A model generated the notes under the pieces. That model was not told where the DNA came from. It worked only from the letters and a program-made list of their open reading frames with translations, and did not search any database. From Brienomyrus brachyistius (lineage: Eukaryota; Chordata; Actinopteri; Osteoglossiformes; Mormyridae), in the NCBI RefSeq assembly GCF_023856365.1, contig NC_064539.1, positions 20,587,019-20,651,018 of the forward strand: DNA of 64,000 nt, read 5' to 3'. Below are positions 23,271 through 34,260 of the stretch, piece after piece. The translations under genes were made by a program, and so were the position numbers. Every line of letters begins with the position of its first letter. Within the stretch, counting starts at the first letter, position 1.

Positions 23271-26200
23271 GTCGCCTCCAAATGCCCCCCCTGCCCACCC
23301 CCCCACCACACCCCTGGGTGCTCTGCAGGTTCTCCATGGGCTTCCACTTGAAAAGCCAGCATGGAGGCACTCAGGGCAGTTTCTCGTTGGAGCCGCGGAC
23401 TGCGGCAGAGAGGAGAACTTCAGCAGCCAGCACTGGGGAGGAACAGAGGCACTATTCTTCTGCTCGTGTGCCTGCCTGGAGACCCCGCCATCAACCCCCA
23501 TCCTCATGACCGCCGGCCTCTCAATCCTACCCTCCCTCCACCCCGTTTCCCACCCACGTTCCCAAAACGGAGACGCAGCTCCTCTCATCAGTGATTTTTT
23601 TTTTTTATTTATGGGGGGGCTCGATCAGCCTAGGTGAGCTGGTCTGTGATGTCAGACTTTCGTGCAGCGCAGATGAGCCCAACACACGGAGGGAACCGAG
23701 CTTGATGATGATGTGCAGGATCTCAGAATCCGTAAGATGTCGGACTCAGAAACCTTACCCTAAGCATCACCAGACCCTGGTATGGTCATGATCCTGGAAA
23801 TTACTTACAGAGGAGATGTTAGACAGCATCCAAATCGAGGCAAAATTCTCCCGATATATGACTTGATTCGTCCTCATATTCCTTGTAGCGATTCTCCTCA
23901 CTTCATTGAAGGTGAACAGATCAGACCGCTTCCTACTTTCTTCTTGCATAGGTATTCGATGTGCAGAGACAGAAGTTGGTGGTTTCTCACTGTCACACCT
24001 TTGCTTGGTCAAGATGCACCATTTACAGAAATTTGATGTCCCCCTATGGTCAGCGAGGGACTCCCCAGGTTTGGGGGCGCTGATTTTTGGGGAAAAGACA
24101 TGACGACATCTAGTGTCTTAGCGAGGTGTCCGGAGAATACGGAAGCTCCACCGGGTGGCCAGGCTGACCTGTGAATTAACACACTCCGCGCTCTTTTTGG
24201 GAGGCATAGAGACACGACCAGGTGACCTTCTGTCGTACCATGCAAGGGATGAGTCAAGGGTAGAAGAAACAGCACAGCTTCATCAGTGCTGTAGTGGGGC
24301 TGGGGGGCAAGGGGGGGGGTGACTTTAGGTGCCAAAGTACGCCTGTGTTTTTGTGCAGGGAAAGGCTTACTTTGGCTTGGAACAAGCCACAGGGTTGTGC
24401 TATTTCCTCCGAGCTGTCCTGCTCCGGCTCACGTTTACGCTCACCCGGAAAGGATGCGTAACACGGGAGACATTATGGAATGTCGAAAAGCTGCAGGAAT
24501 CTAGGCCTCTTCTCTGCTGTTCCGCCGCACTGCAGCGGAAAGAGGGAAGGGGGAGGGAAAGAAATTAAATTAGAACTCAGCTCCAGCCAATCACCGCCCT
24601 GGAAAGAGTCACCGTGGAGACAGTGGAGCCTTGTGAGGCGCTCGTCGGCCCTGGACATAGCGCCGCAGAGTAACAGGGGGGGCCTTGTGCCGAATTATCA
24701 AAGGTCGTGGGGTTACCACCAGTTCAGGGCACCGCAGTGGCCTATGGGATTGCGTCTCCGTTCCAGCACGTATTGCGCTGACAGCAAAGTTTTTAAGTAC
24801 GACAGAGATTGTCTATCCAGTACCTGTGCTTTTATAAGCACTCACTAAATTTAGAGCACGGTTTGTGAAACTCCAGAATAATTATGCTTTTTCTATAAGG
24901 ACTTTCTGCGGGGTCCTTCCTGTCGAAGTGGACACAGTTTGCACTTGTGGCAGGACTTATCATCGTCATACCTGAAGTAGACATAATAATATAAATAACT
25001 ATGTTTCTGAGATTCATGTATATTCGTGCAGAAATGCTGAGTTTCTCAAACTGCCTCCAACAGGCCCTTTTTTTGGGCGGGGGGGCTGTTTTACAGCTCT
25101 CTCCTCAAATTATCAGCCATGTTAAAGACTCAGGACAATGCCTTATGAAAAATAAATGAACCAAACAGCATTGCTGTGCTCGAAACCCAAACTCAGCTGC
25201 ATTCTCTCTCTCCCTCTCTCTCTCTCATGTTTCCCAACCCAACCTCAGCCCCCCCTCCCATGTTCCGGCCTCCACCGCTCCCCGCTTCCTGCCCTGAGCT
25301 GGGAACACTGGGGGCCCCACGAATGGCTGGCTGGGTGTGGGGTGGAGGGGTGGAAACAGTATGTGAGGGGAAAAGGGTTCGTGCAATAACAGCGTGACGG
25401 CACAGGAAATACAAAACGGTTAAATCAAGGCATAGAACCTTCCAGAATGCTTTACAGGCTACAAAAAGTCTTTTTGGGCTGTGATCATGCAATGCAGGCG
25501 AGCAAATCCCAGCTTCTTTGGGAGATGTCAGCCTCTTGCAGAACTGGTTTCAATGCCCTTTCTTCTCCCCCTTTTCTCCCCCAGTCCATGTGTGTCAGAT
25601 TAAATGTATGTTTTCTGCATGTTGGGGGGGGGGGGATCTGTTGCACACATCTGCCAAGCATGTGACTCCCGGGACAATCAGAACACCGCCCCCTACAGAC
25701 GTGTAGTAAAATTGGTGGAATGTGTCCCATCTTTTTCAGTTTAGCTTCCCTGGCGGCATTTCTGCTGCCGACCGCCATCGGCCCTCTGTGTTGATGGGAG
25801 CTGTTGCCTGTTTTGGTGTTTCTCCGATTTTGGGGGGGGGGGGGGGTCACCGTCCTGGAGCGGGAAGGCCAGGAGACCGAAAAGCAGCCGGCTGATTGGT
25901 AGAGAGCTGCACGTTCATCATCACGCGTGCTAAAGCATCGCCAGGCAAAAAAATCAGGTTGCAGTTTTCAAACAATACAAGGAGTGGCTGTGCTGATAAC
26001 ACTGACGTGCAGTTATCCTGATGATTAAAATACCTTCTTCTGTATGTTTGTACTCACGTTATGTTCATTTGTACACTATTAAGCAAGGATTCTGTTGTAA
26101 TTGCATTGTTTGGCTTTGAAAAATGGCCCCATATTCAATTTTTCATTGGTATCTGCTTTGCTATGAGTTATGGTTCTTTCTAACATATTAATTTCATAAT

Positions 26201-26324
26201 CAGTGCTAAAGATTTTTCCTCTTTTAGGAAGATACTGTCCTAAATGGCACTGAGAAGGAGAGACTTGAAAAAGAGACTTAAACTGAAACCACTCCAATAT
26301 GATCATATTTTTCTCTTATGAAAA
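23271..26324. other. Gene-free GC-mixed stretch
   Basis: Contains a GC-rich segment (23270-23590) with overlapping open frames on both strands (152 codons minus, 128 plus), none resembling a known protein. Also present are a CCAAT motif near 24588, a G12 run (25624-25635), a G15 run (25832-25846) and a good acceptor-like pyrimidine tract ending in CAG at about 25583 that leads only into the G12 run. Confidence 0.45.
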
Positions 26325-26560
26325 AATCCGCTATTTATTTTCTATATATTCAGGGTCATGGGTGTTGGTTCCTATTCCAGACAGTCCGATTTTTTGCTCC
26401 CTCCCAGCTTCCTGCCAGACAGCCCACATTCTTCCTCCTTCCCTGCTCCCAATAGCAAAAATTTGGACTGTCTGGGGGTCCCCACGACCCCCAGGGCGAC
26501 ACTCTGGCATAGGAGAAAATACATGTGACACGGAGAGAACATGCCCCACACACACATACC
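26325..26560 (-). repeat. Degenerate V-SINE with internal inverted repeat
   Basis: 'tttattttctatatattcagggtcatggg' on the left and 'atttggactgtctggggg...ggagagaacatgcc' on the right match the reversed tail and central block of the V-SINE, separated by unrelated pyrimidine-rich sequence. CCAGACAGTCCGATTTTTTGC (26377-26397) and GCAAAAATTTGGACTGTCTGG (26455-26475) form a 21-bp inverted repeat with two mismatches and a 57-base loop, suggesting a local rearrangement of an old copy. Confidence 0.55.
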
Positions 26561-26599
26561 CGCGCAACTAAATTTTTATTACAATCTTGAAACAAAACC

Positions 26600-26920
26600 C
26601 CAAGCCCAACAAAGTTGGGGGAGCTCTCACCAGAAAGACCAGCGCCCCTCATCGCTGTCACCTTATTAAAGTTCCATGCAAAAGTCAGAAAAATAGTGAT
26701 CTCTGCTGCCGTAGATTTTTAATTATTTGCCTGCACATGCTGGTGATAAATCAGCACGTTGAGTGTTTAAAGATTAATGCATCTGCTTCTCCTCTGCTGT
26801 TTCCCACTCCCCTTCCATCACCGCTCTCTGTTCCACCCAGGCTTCGCCCTCGTGCAAGCCCATGCAAAAGCCTGCCTGGCTTCGGTGGAGGTAATTGTAT
26901 GCATTTTTAACCGGCCAATT
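26600..26920. promoter_or_regulatory. Candidate conserved non-coding element
   Basis: Repeat-free block with the texture of a conserved element: TTTTTAATTATTTGCCTGC (about 26718), GATAAATCAGCACG, AAAGATTAATGCATCTGC (about 26770), CATGCAAAAG twice, GGTAATTGTATGCATTTTT and GGCCAATTGGC (a CCAAT palindrome). It also contains the 50-nt candidate exon described separately. Conservation is a prediction only. Confidence 0.35.
26841..26890 (+). other. Candidate 50-nt exon
   Basis: A 40-base pyrimidine-rich tract ending TTCCACCCAG|G is followed by 50 nt open in all three frames (for example FALVQAHAKACLASVE) and then GAG|GTAATT. The acceptor is strong and the donor moderate. The location inside a conserved-looking block makes it the more believable of the microexon candidates, but I recognise no protein. 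Confidence 0.18.
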
Positions 26921-27879
26921 GGCTGAACGATAGGCCCCCAGATCGTCTCCTCTCCTCTTTATTTTTAGCCTTGTGCTTCCCCCCTCCAGATGCGGACGGA
27001 TTGTTCCACAGTGCTGGGCTGCTGTGAAATGATTAGAAATGGGACACGCTCTCCGTGTCTCTCTCTTGCCTTTCTCTCGCTTTCCCAATGACTTCTATAC
27101 CTTCTTTTCCCAGAGGCCACAAGTCTGTCCCTATTGGCTGCACTTTCAGTTTTGGGGCGATCTTATTGGGCGACGCAGTACACACAGGTGATGATTATAA
27201 TGTCAAACAAACAAACAGACAAACAAACATAAAAATTCCTGATAAATAATAAGATGACCATTCATGTCAGATTTAGCCCAACCCATAGACAGAACCTACA
27301 TCCCTATTAACCGCCAGAATCGCAACCACGACAGAGAATTCATATACCAAACTACAGCATGGTGGTTAAGACTATGCCATGGCTAAACAAAATGCTCCAA
27401 AGTCTCAAGATAAATAGCACAGATATTTTGGGTTTACTACAAGTATACACCGATTCCTATTGGCTGTTTAATGGACGTGGGTTTCATCAGAGGCGAACTA
27501 AAAAATACTGTGTGAATATTATAAGGGGAATGAAAGTAAACGAAAAACGAAGCACGGGACAAACAGCTTTCAGTTTTAAAGTGAACGTATTTGCAGTACA
27601 TTTGAAAGTAGACAGTGGAATTCGTCCAAATTTATATAAGAATACATATAGAATTAAAGTATGGAATACTTCAGTTTCATTTTCAGAAACCGCAGTTTTA
27701 TGAGCAGAATCAAACGGAGCTAAATCTATCCAATCGGCTTATTTAAGTATATTCAGTAACGATATTCTTATTTTTATTTGTTCATATGTGTGTATATGTA
27801 TATTATTATTATTATTCATTTTTTGTAAATCCCGATGTGCCACAGATACATGAGCTGATGTTTGGAGATCGCCTCCGTT

Positions 27880-28060
27880 TTTCCCCGGCAGGATGCGGGT
27901 AGCTGAGCCGCGGGCAGGCAGGCAGCTGCCGGACGGAGGTGTGAAGGTGACAGCGCCGTCTTCGCACCGCTGGTGAAGAGCGTCTCAGCACCGTAGGCGG
28001 CCGCAAGGTCAATGCGTCCCGTTCGGAGGGGGGGCGCCCGAATTAGCGGTGAACGGGGAA
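27880..28060. promoter_or_regulatory. CpG-island-like patch
   Basis: About 180 bp dense in CG (GAGCCGCGGGCAGG, GCCGGACGGAGG, CGTAGGCGGCCGC, CGTCCCGTTCGG) surrounded by AT-rich DNA. A 165-codon minus frame overlaps it (27816-28313) but has no recognised domain and loses coding texture outside the CpG patch. This could be the 5' end of an unseen transcript. Confidence 0.35.
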
Positions 28061-28635
28061 GTGAAAACGGAGAAAAAACTAAGAATGGAGGAAAAGCCGG
28101 ATTTGCGTTAACATTGCGCGAATCTTCATCGCCGTTAAATTTGCAACTGTTAAATGTGTAAAATCCGTTTAGTGGTTCTAATTTTAACATTAGTGAACTA
28201 AATGAATCAGCTCTGTTCAGGAGACGAAGGAGTAAAAAAAAAACAGCGCAATAGTAGTTTGAACTACTTTTAGGAGAGTTTGGAAACACGAATATGTGGG
28301 TTTGCACCCACACAAGGCTGTATTAGAGATATCATAGCACTAGGTCTACATGTAAGATTTATTTTAAAATATTTTATCCAAGGCATAATTAAACAGGCTA
28401 ATAGAATAATGATGTAGTTGAAATATTAAACATACTTAAAGTCTGAAAACAGCTTATGTGCTTCGAAGTCATTTTATTAACTGGTAGGCCTATATGTCCA
28501 GTAAGACCAGTATACATTTATAAAAGATCAGAGTGGTTTAAAACGCCAAGAACACACTTCACTGAAAAATGTTGGATCCGTGGTCAAAAGGGAAGCATTT
28601 TTAGGACCAGAAGGTGGCTTGTTTGGATGGCGAAA

Positions 28636-28870
28636 CACTGTCAGGGAAAAAAGTGGATAAAATTGGTACCTTTGAGGGTACAATTACTTGTCTCTGGGGC
28701 TGCACCCTCAAGCCTCTGCCAGTTGTACTCTATAGCTGTAGGTAAATGTGCCTTTTAAGGTACAGAAATGGACTCTGAGGAGCATTATTGTACCATTGTG
28801 GGTACATTAATGTTGTTTGTACCTTGGGGTACAAAGCTGTACGAGGGCTATACCCCTTTTTCTGATAGTG
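28636..28870. mobile_element. Short non-autonomous DNA transposon (TIR MITE)
   Basis: About 235 bp between CACTGTCAGGGAAAAAAG on the left and CCCCTTTTTCTGATAGTG on the right, imperfect terminal inverted repeats. The interior is full of GGTAC/GTACC motifs ('ggtacctttgagggtaca', 'gtaccttggggtaca'), the hallmark of a familiar teleost MITE with the 'cactgtcagaaaaa...ggtaca' pattern. A target duplication was not clear. Confidence 0.7.
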
Positions 28871-28882
28871 TAGCTGGCCTGA

Positions 28883-29371
28883 TTAGACTGGGGAATTAAA
28901 CATGGTGAACCCAGAGTACTGAACGCTGGTTTTGAACCCAACCAGGCACCTTCACCCAGTGTCCACGCGGACCGGGATTATCTGATGGAGAGAGTGGGTC
29001 AACCTGTGGTGCCCTCTAACACCTGCTGGGGTTATTCAAGGTGGGACACTGACCCGCACCCGTACCTGGGTCGGCTCAGACATGTGCCAAAGTTCCGCCT
29101 GGATAAAAAAATTGTTTTGTGTCGCCTGACTTTCTCTAACTGCCCCGGCTGGGGATTGAAGGTTGCTCTTGATAAATATTTGAGCTCCAGACTGAGTCAG
29201 TCGATTGGCAAGAGGATATTAGTGTCTGACTCGATGCCTGTCTTCGCCGATATTCCATGCCACTGCAAAGCTATCATGGTCTGCGTGGAGGGAGAGACCT
29301 TTGACGACACCAAAGCAGTCCTGTTACCATTAATACGTCCTTTGAAGGCGCTCCGCAGGCACATAGCTTAA
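28883..29371 (+). CDS. Unrecognised 163-codon open frame
   Basis: Open from just after a stop at 28880 through 29371. The first ATG is at 28985, giving 129 codons with the stop. It starts immediately downstream of the MITE at 28636-28870. Composition is not low-complexity, and the upstream part reads 'GFEPNQAPSPSVHADRDYLM'. I do not recognise the protein; no signal peptide, membrane segment or motif stands out. In 64 kb of six-frame sequence one or two open stretches of this length are expected by chance, so this is only a candidate. It could be a decayed transposon-encoded segment. Confidence 0.12.
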   Translation, partial: LDWGIKHGEPRVLNAGFEPNQAPSPSVHADRDYLMERVGQPVVPSNTCWGYSRWDTDPHPYLGRLRHVPKFRLDKKIVLCRLTFSNCPGWGLKVALDKYLSSRLSQSIGKRILVSDSMPVFADIPCHCKAIMVCVEGETFDDTKAVLLPLIRPLKALRRHIA

Positions 29372-30501
29372 CAGGAATAGATTTAAATGAGAATTTCGAT
29401 ACCTCTAGATCCTGCGCTAATGAAGGAAGTGATGTGAATTTTGTGCTGCAAAAGAGACCCTTTCCATCTGTCAAACTGCATCAGATCTAAATATTAAGCG
29501 CATTCAGATGCTCGACTCCATCAAGAAAACTAGTAAAATATACAATTTACGAGTAGAACTTTCCAGCATAAGCAGACAGAAAGATTTTCCCAAGGTTCTG
29601 GAGTTTTTCTGCAGATGAGATGCTGCTTTCATGGCCCCGTCTTAGGAAGCCGACCTAACGACTTTCATTCCCGTTCTAAGAAAGATTCTGTTTTGTAGTG
29701 GAATTCTTATCCAGGTTTTTTTTGGTATTTGTGTTTGTCTTTGGTCTAATCTAAAATCGTGAAACTATGTTAACAGATAAATTGTGAATCTGAAAGAAAA
29801 ACCTTTTAAGGAAGCTGATTTATTCTCTCTTTTTTTATTTTAGAAGAATTCCAGAATTCTGTATGTCTTTCTCCCAACGTCTTTTCGAGGATGATGCCGT
29901 AATGTCATTGCTAAAAAATGAAGGTCAAGTATATCTTAGCAAAGGGTTTTCATCCCTCTATTAACAGATTACATCTCGTCCTGCCGGGTGAGAAAATTAC
30001 CTCCCTTTTGAATTTCGGATGCAGAAAATTTGTTCGTTAGAATAACAGGGACAGGGAATGTTGGGGGGGGGGGGGGGGGGGTCATTTGGGTATCCAAATG
30101 ACTTGTGGAGTATTTCTCAGAAAGGCTTGTTAATGGCACGTCAGACACTCAACAGGAAGTATGTAAGAATGTAAGAGTCATCAGTGAGTCATTGACTTCT
30201 GAACCTGAACCGATCTGGAAATATGTGGTCTTGAAAACTCCCCAACTAAGTGAGAAATGCGGAATGTTGGGACTGGTTGTAGACCATACTTTACTTTCCT
30301 AGCCGAGGTTCCTGAAGAACTTTATTCGGGTTTCAGAGGAACTTTATTCAGTGCCATAATGAAATGCTTTATTGAATTAATCCATACAATTATCTGATCC
30401 AGAAATTCTGGAGTATTTAAACGATAGTGCAAAGACATTCAGTTATACTAACTAGTCTCTCTAAATTGCCCATAGTGTATGCTTTGTGAAAGTGTTTTTT
30501 T
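29372..30501. other. Gene-free stretch with G19
   Basis: Unique AT-rich sequence with a G19 run at 30063-30081. No gene or repeat family recognised. Confidence 0.5.
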
Positions 30502-30967
30502 CTGTACTGTGCAAAAGTCAAAGGAAATTATGTCTAAATGATATATCTGTTGGTGTAAAACCATGATTTCATGTCTGTCAAAGTGCTGTCAACTTAGCTA
30601 TTTCAAAACCTTTTCTCCTCTCAGCTATTAATGTGCTCATGTATTCTTTTTCGATTTGCCCACTAGCACACCATGTTTGGTTATTCAGTACCTCACAAGT
30701 TATTTAAGTAATTAAATCAATTAATTAATTGAGCTGGTGGTGATATTTAAAAAAAATAAATAAAAAAATCATGGAATGGGTGAGGCGCCCCTGAGAGGTT
30801 TGTAAAACAATGTGGTGTCCATTGTCCTTAGTGTTAATTGTATTGCTGCTAATTTATATGTGTTTTGTTAAGTAAAATTTTAATATTGAAAAAATTCTGC
30901 AAATATACACTTACCATTCAGATAAATAGTTTTAAACATTTTCTGTTAAGACTTTTACACAGTACTG
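30502..30967 (+). mobile_element. Tc1/mariner-type MITE, copy 1
   Basis: 466 bp bounded by CTGTACTGTGCAAAAGTC (30502-30519) and its near-inverse GACTTTTACACAGTACTG (30950-30967), terminal inverted repeats with two mismatches in 18. The interior is AT-rich without a transposase frame. It contains 'ttgcccactagcacaccatgtttgg' and 'caattaattaattgagctggtggtgatattt', which recur in inverted orientation at 44.86-45.15 kb, defining a dispersed family. Class is inferred from the CAGTACTGTGCAAAAGTC terminus, common among fish Tc1/mariner-like elements. Confidence 0.75.
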
Positions 30968-30984
30968 CATGTGTCCTGAGATTG

Positions 30985-31083
30985 ACCAGTACCCCATGCA
31001 TGGGTCCCAGGTTGCCTGGCATAGGCTCCAGGTCCATCACATGACTTTGACCGGGGTAAGTGATTGGAAGATGGATGATGGTG
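30985..31083 (+). repeat. V-SINE-type 3' tail fragment
   Basis: 'ggcataggctccaggtccatcacatgactttgacc', then 'gtaagtgattggaagatggatgatgg', corresponds to the 'ggataggctcc...cgaccc...ataagcggttggaa-atggatgg' 3' end of the V-SINE-like elements, in a different subfamily from the intact copies. Confidence 0.6.
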
Positions 31084-32400
31084 GAAACTAATAATAGGTA
31101 AGGCTTCCTCTTGGGATTCTAGCTATGTGAAAGTTAAGCGCAGGCCTGGGGTAATGTGGGCGCTGTTTTAATTGTAATTCCATGGTTTGAATAAGTGGAA
31201 AGGATTAATTCTGAGAATTAGTTTTTTCATGGCCATTTTGAATCTAAATTGGGTGTCTGTGAAAAGAGTTAAATAAGGACATGGTGTGGATTTGTGCGGT
31301 TCCTGTGAAACCTGACAGATGGGCTAACTTGCTGGTTCCCTTAAACCACAACTGACGGTTCTGCTTTAACTATGGAAGCCCATGTGGGTCAGCATTAGTA
31401 ACATTATACCGTAGATCTTCATATTCACCTCCAGACTAGGCTCCACTGGGCGATAAGTGTGTAGCGCAGAGGGAATGTGCTTGCTGTCCCTTATAGTGTC
31501 TACCTCTGGCACAAAACGTTCAATGAAAGCAAAATAGAGCTTTGCCTGAAAAAAATACATCGAGTCATTGTAACCCGCATTTTGAGAGGTGCAATAAAGT
31601 GAGTAATTGTGTTCGCATCAAGATTATTTTTTTAAATTTCTTTTGTGTGTATTTCGATAATGTATGAAAATGTTTCAGTTTGTTGCACTCGGTTTGGTAA
31701 TTTTGCTGTGTTAATGATCAGACATGGAACATTTTGTGATAATGTGTGACCTTTGGGTTAAAAAAAACATAAAACACACATAATACCCTTTGTTTTTTTT
31801 AACTGGTGATGCTACAACTTTCCCAGCATTAAACAAGCATTTTCAAACAAGATTTTCCTACCACTTGTTGCACAGCAGATTATTATGTGCCTTAACCATT
31901 TCGCCGTTAATGTTGTGCTTGTTTACATAAAATTCAGGATTATGTTTCCTACAGTTATAAAACCTACAGAATGTTGTTTTCAAACACAAAATTATTTTTA
32001 ACAGTTAGGTTTGTGGTGTAGTCTGCACTTGGAATTTTTGGTCAAATTCATTTAATTCTAGACAAAATATCTAATGGAAGTACATAATCCTATGAAGAGG
32101 AAGAGTAAAATCGATTACAAAGTAAAAGTTTTTGGTCCTGTACTTGAAGACATGTTCAAATAATTTCTGTTCCATTTTCATCAATATTCAACAGAAAACA
32201 CTGAATATAAAAACATACACTCAATGTATGTTTTAAACCAAGTAACCAATGTAAAGAATATAATTTATCATTAAATGTGATGCATGATGACATTATTTTA
32301 TTATTAAAAATGCAAACACATGATAAACTAGCATACCTTTATTTGGCTGTTTTTATTAAATTTGATTGTCCTACTTGGAAGCAGAATTATTAGTATTGTA
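31084..32400. other. Gene-free AT-rich stretch
   Basis: Unique AT-rich sequence; nothing beyond short chance frames. Confidence 0.55.
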
Positions 32401-32631
32401 ATTTATGCAACCGCAGGATCCCCCGAACGTTTTTAAAAGCCAGTGTCTCAGACTAACTATGGAGTTGGGCTACATGTGTTTTTGTCTCCCTTCACAGTCT
32501 GAGCGTGGAGCTGCAGAAGGATGGGTGGGGGGGGGAGCTATTTTCCTGCTCCTCTCATGTACAACCACCGCGACACACAAGGTGTCATCATGACCACAAA
32601 TCACTCCTTAGTGCTGCTGGCCGCTCCGCTT

Positions 32632-32698
32632 CTCTCTCTCTCTCTCTGTCTCTCTCTCTCTTTCTCTCTCTCTCGCTCTCTTTCTTTCTCTCTGTCCC
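32632..32698 (+). repeat. (TC)n microsatellite
   Basis: Mostly TC dinucleotides with TTTC interruptions, followed by a C-rich acceptor-like tract (see the candidate exon at 32731). Confidence 0.95.
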
Positions 32699-32730
32699 CT
32701 GACCCCGCCCCTCTTCGCTCCCCTCCCCAG

Positions 32731-32787
32731 TCCTGTGTATGCCTCAGTGCTTTACTTCAAGAACATGCTACACAATTTTGGGGTGTG
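32731..32787 (+). other. Candidate 57-nt exon
   Basis: Follows a 100-base pyrimidine tract ending TCCCCAG and is followed by GTGAGA. One frame reads PVYASVLYFKNMLHNFGV, which looks more protein-like than most open frames here; the other two frames are open as well. The acceptor pyrimidine tract is itself a microsatellite, so its strength may be fortuitous. No protein family recognised. Confidence 0.15.
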
Positions 32788-32839
32788 GTGAGAGCAGCCC
32801 TCCCCACTACCAGCCCCCTTTAGCACTCGATGGAGTTGG

Positions 32840-32940
32840 GAAATCGAGGCCCCGCCCCTCCAGTTCTCCCTGGGGCATTTTATGCAAATGAAGCCAGCGG
32901 CACATCGCAATTGGTCCATTATCTGGCAGTCCCTCCCTCT
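32840..32940. promoter_or_regulatory. GC-box / octamer / CCAAT cluster
   Basis: Within 80 bp: a GC box (CCCCGCCCCTCC, about 32849-32860), a perfect octamer ATGCAAAT (32882-32889, POU-factor site) preceded by TTTT, and an inverted CCAAT box (ATTGG, 32910-32914). This combination and order is typical of a compact proximal promoter or enhancer. The nearby TG array and CpG-containing segment (33060-33140) would lie downstream. Confidence 0.4.
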
Positions 32941-32985
32941 CCGACTCTTCCTTCCTGCCTATGTCTGACCTGTTTGTTCCTTTGC

Positions 32986-33036
32986 CTGTGTGTGTGTGTG
33001 TGTGTGTGTGCGTGTGTGTACGTGTGTGAGTGTGTG
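32986..33036 (+). repeat. (TG)n microsatellite
   Basis: About 25 TG units with single CGTG, TACG and AG interruptions. Confidence 0.95.
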
Positions 33037-33499
33037 TTCTCCACCCCCACCCCCTCGGCTCTGCCCGCCCACCACGTGGTTCAGCCAGCGTTTGCATCTC
33101 GCAGCCCTTCATACGGCGCGACCCAGTCAGATAGCGCTTAAAGCGCCAACCACTGGACTCCCATGAAAGTGGGTCAGACGCCAAGTGTTGATAGCTGGGG
33201 CTGGGCTGGCAGAGAAACGGGAGATGTTTAGTCTTTTGCTCTCGAGTGTTTGGGATTCTTGTTTGAAAAAGATGTAAACGCTTTTTCTGTTATTCCAGCC
33301 CGCTCGCAGCAAATAATCTCCAGCCTTCCCTAAGCCACATAAGGAGACATTTTTAGCTCAGATGATGACATTTAGGGGGGAAAAAGAGTTTTAATGATGA
33401 TTTTTCCTCAAATCCAGAAAGAAAACAAGTTTTTTTCCCAATAAGGATGCACTGTTTTAGTGGTGACCGTCTCATTCGATGATCAGATAGAATTGCTTT

Positions 33500-33725
33500 T
33501 CTTTTTATTACTTTGTAGATTTATCATACAGAGATCCTTACTCATACTCTGCTAAATGTTTTTATAGCAGAAATTCAATTTAATATTCTGATTCAAGAGT
33601 AGCAGAACGTGGCAGCTCGTAGGAGCTGCTTTGATGGCCATTCAGCTGCAAACTTTCATATACAGCATAACTCCTAAGCTACCTGCAGCTCTATGCTGTT
33701 GTAATTAGGACACAGATACAGTTTG
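33500..33725. promoter_or_regulatory. Candidate enhancer block
   Basis: Repeat-free stretch with TCAATTTAATATTCTGATTC, a GCAGCTCGTAGGAGCTGC inverted repeat, CATTCAGCTGCAAA (E-box CAGCTG) and GTTGTAATTAGGAC. The texture resembles conserved developmental enhancers. Motif evidence only. Confidence 0.28.
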
Positions 33726-33902
33726 ACCCGATGTCTGAAGCTAATGAAAATGCAACTATTAAGCTCCTCTGTAAAACTGCCCTCAATGACAGCCATAAAT
33801 CAGTATTTGTTACTTAAATACTTAATGCATAATTTATGCTTATTTCATAATTCTTTGGAACAGACACAGAGACACATAGTATTACTGAGTCTGAGATTGG
33901 GA

Positions 33903-33916
33903 CCCCCCCCCCCCCC
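33903..33916 (+). repeat. C14 homopolymer
   Basis: Uninterrupted run of 14 C, part of the window-wide excess of poly(G)/poly(C). Confidence 0.95.
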
Positions 33917-34001
33917 AGATCTGCAAAACCTGCTGGTCAAGTCAGGGGGCCAGCTACCCACCCTCAGTTTAAAGCAAATTATTTTAGCATAGTACAATAA
34001 T

Positions 34002-34260
34002 ACAGTAACGCTTCACATAAACTGCGCATTCATAATGCATTCCTAGAACATTCATAAGCAGCAGGTAAGTACACATTAACATAGAGACATATTTTAGAGC
34101 TTTAATATACATTATTAACAAACTATTTATGATTATAATGTTTGCTATTATCATTTAATGTTTCTTAATGTATACTACAGCTGTTAGGATGCTAGGGTAT
34201 ACTCATATGCTGCTTATGAATGTTCTACGAATGCTTTATAAAGGCGCTATTAAGGTGCAG
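34002..34260. mobile_element. Long-inverted-repeat MITE
   Basis: The left arm (ACAGTAACGCTTCACATAAA..., then GCATTCCTAGAACATTCATAAGCAGC) and right arm (GCTGCTTATGAATGTTCTACGAATGC... to AAGGTGCAG) are inverted copies of about 55 bp with few mismatches, separated by an AT-rich centre. This foldback structure matches a common fish element recognisable by 'cattcataagcagc'. No open frame; non-autonomous. Superfamily not determined. Confidence 0.75.

Noticed and set aside
23130..23637. 152-codon minus and 128-codon plus frames
   Set aside because: GC-rich segment with overlapping open frames on both strands, no homology seen; compatible with chance.
27816..28313. 165-codon minus frame
   Set aside because: Overlaps a CpG-rich patch, has no recognisable domain, and its AT-rich half has no coding texture.
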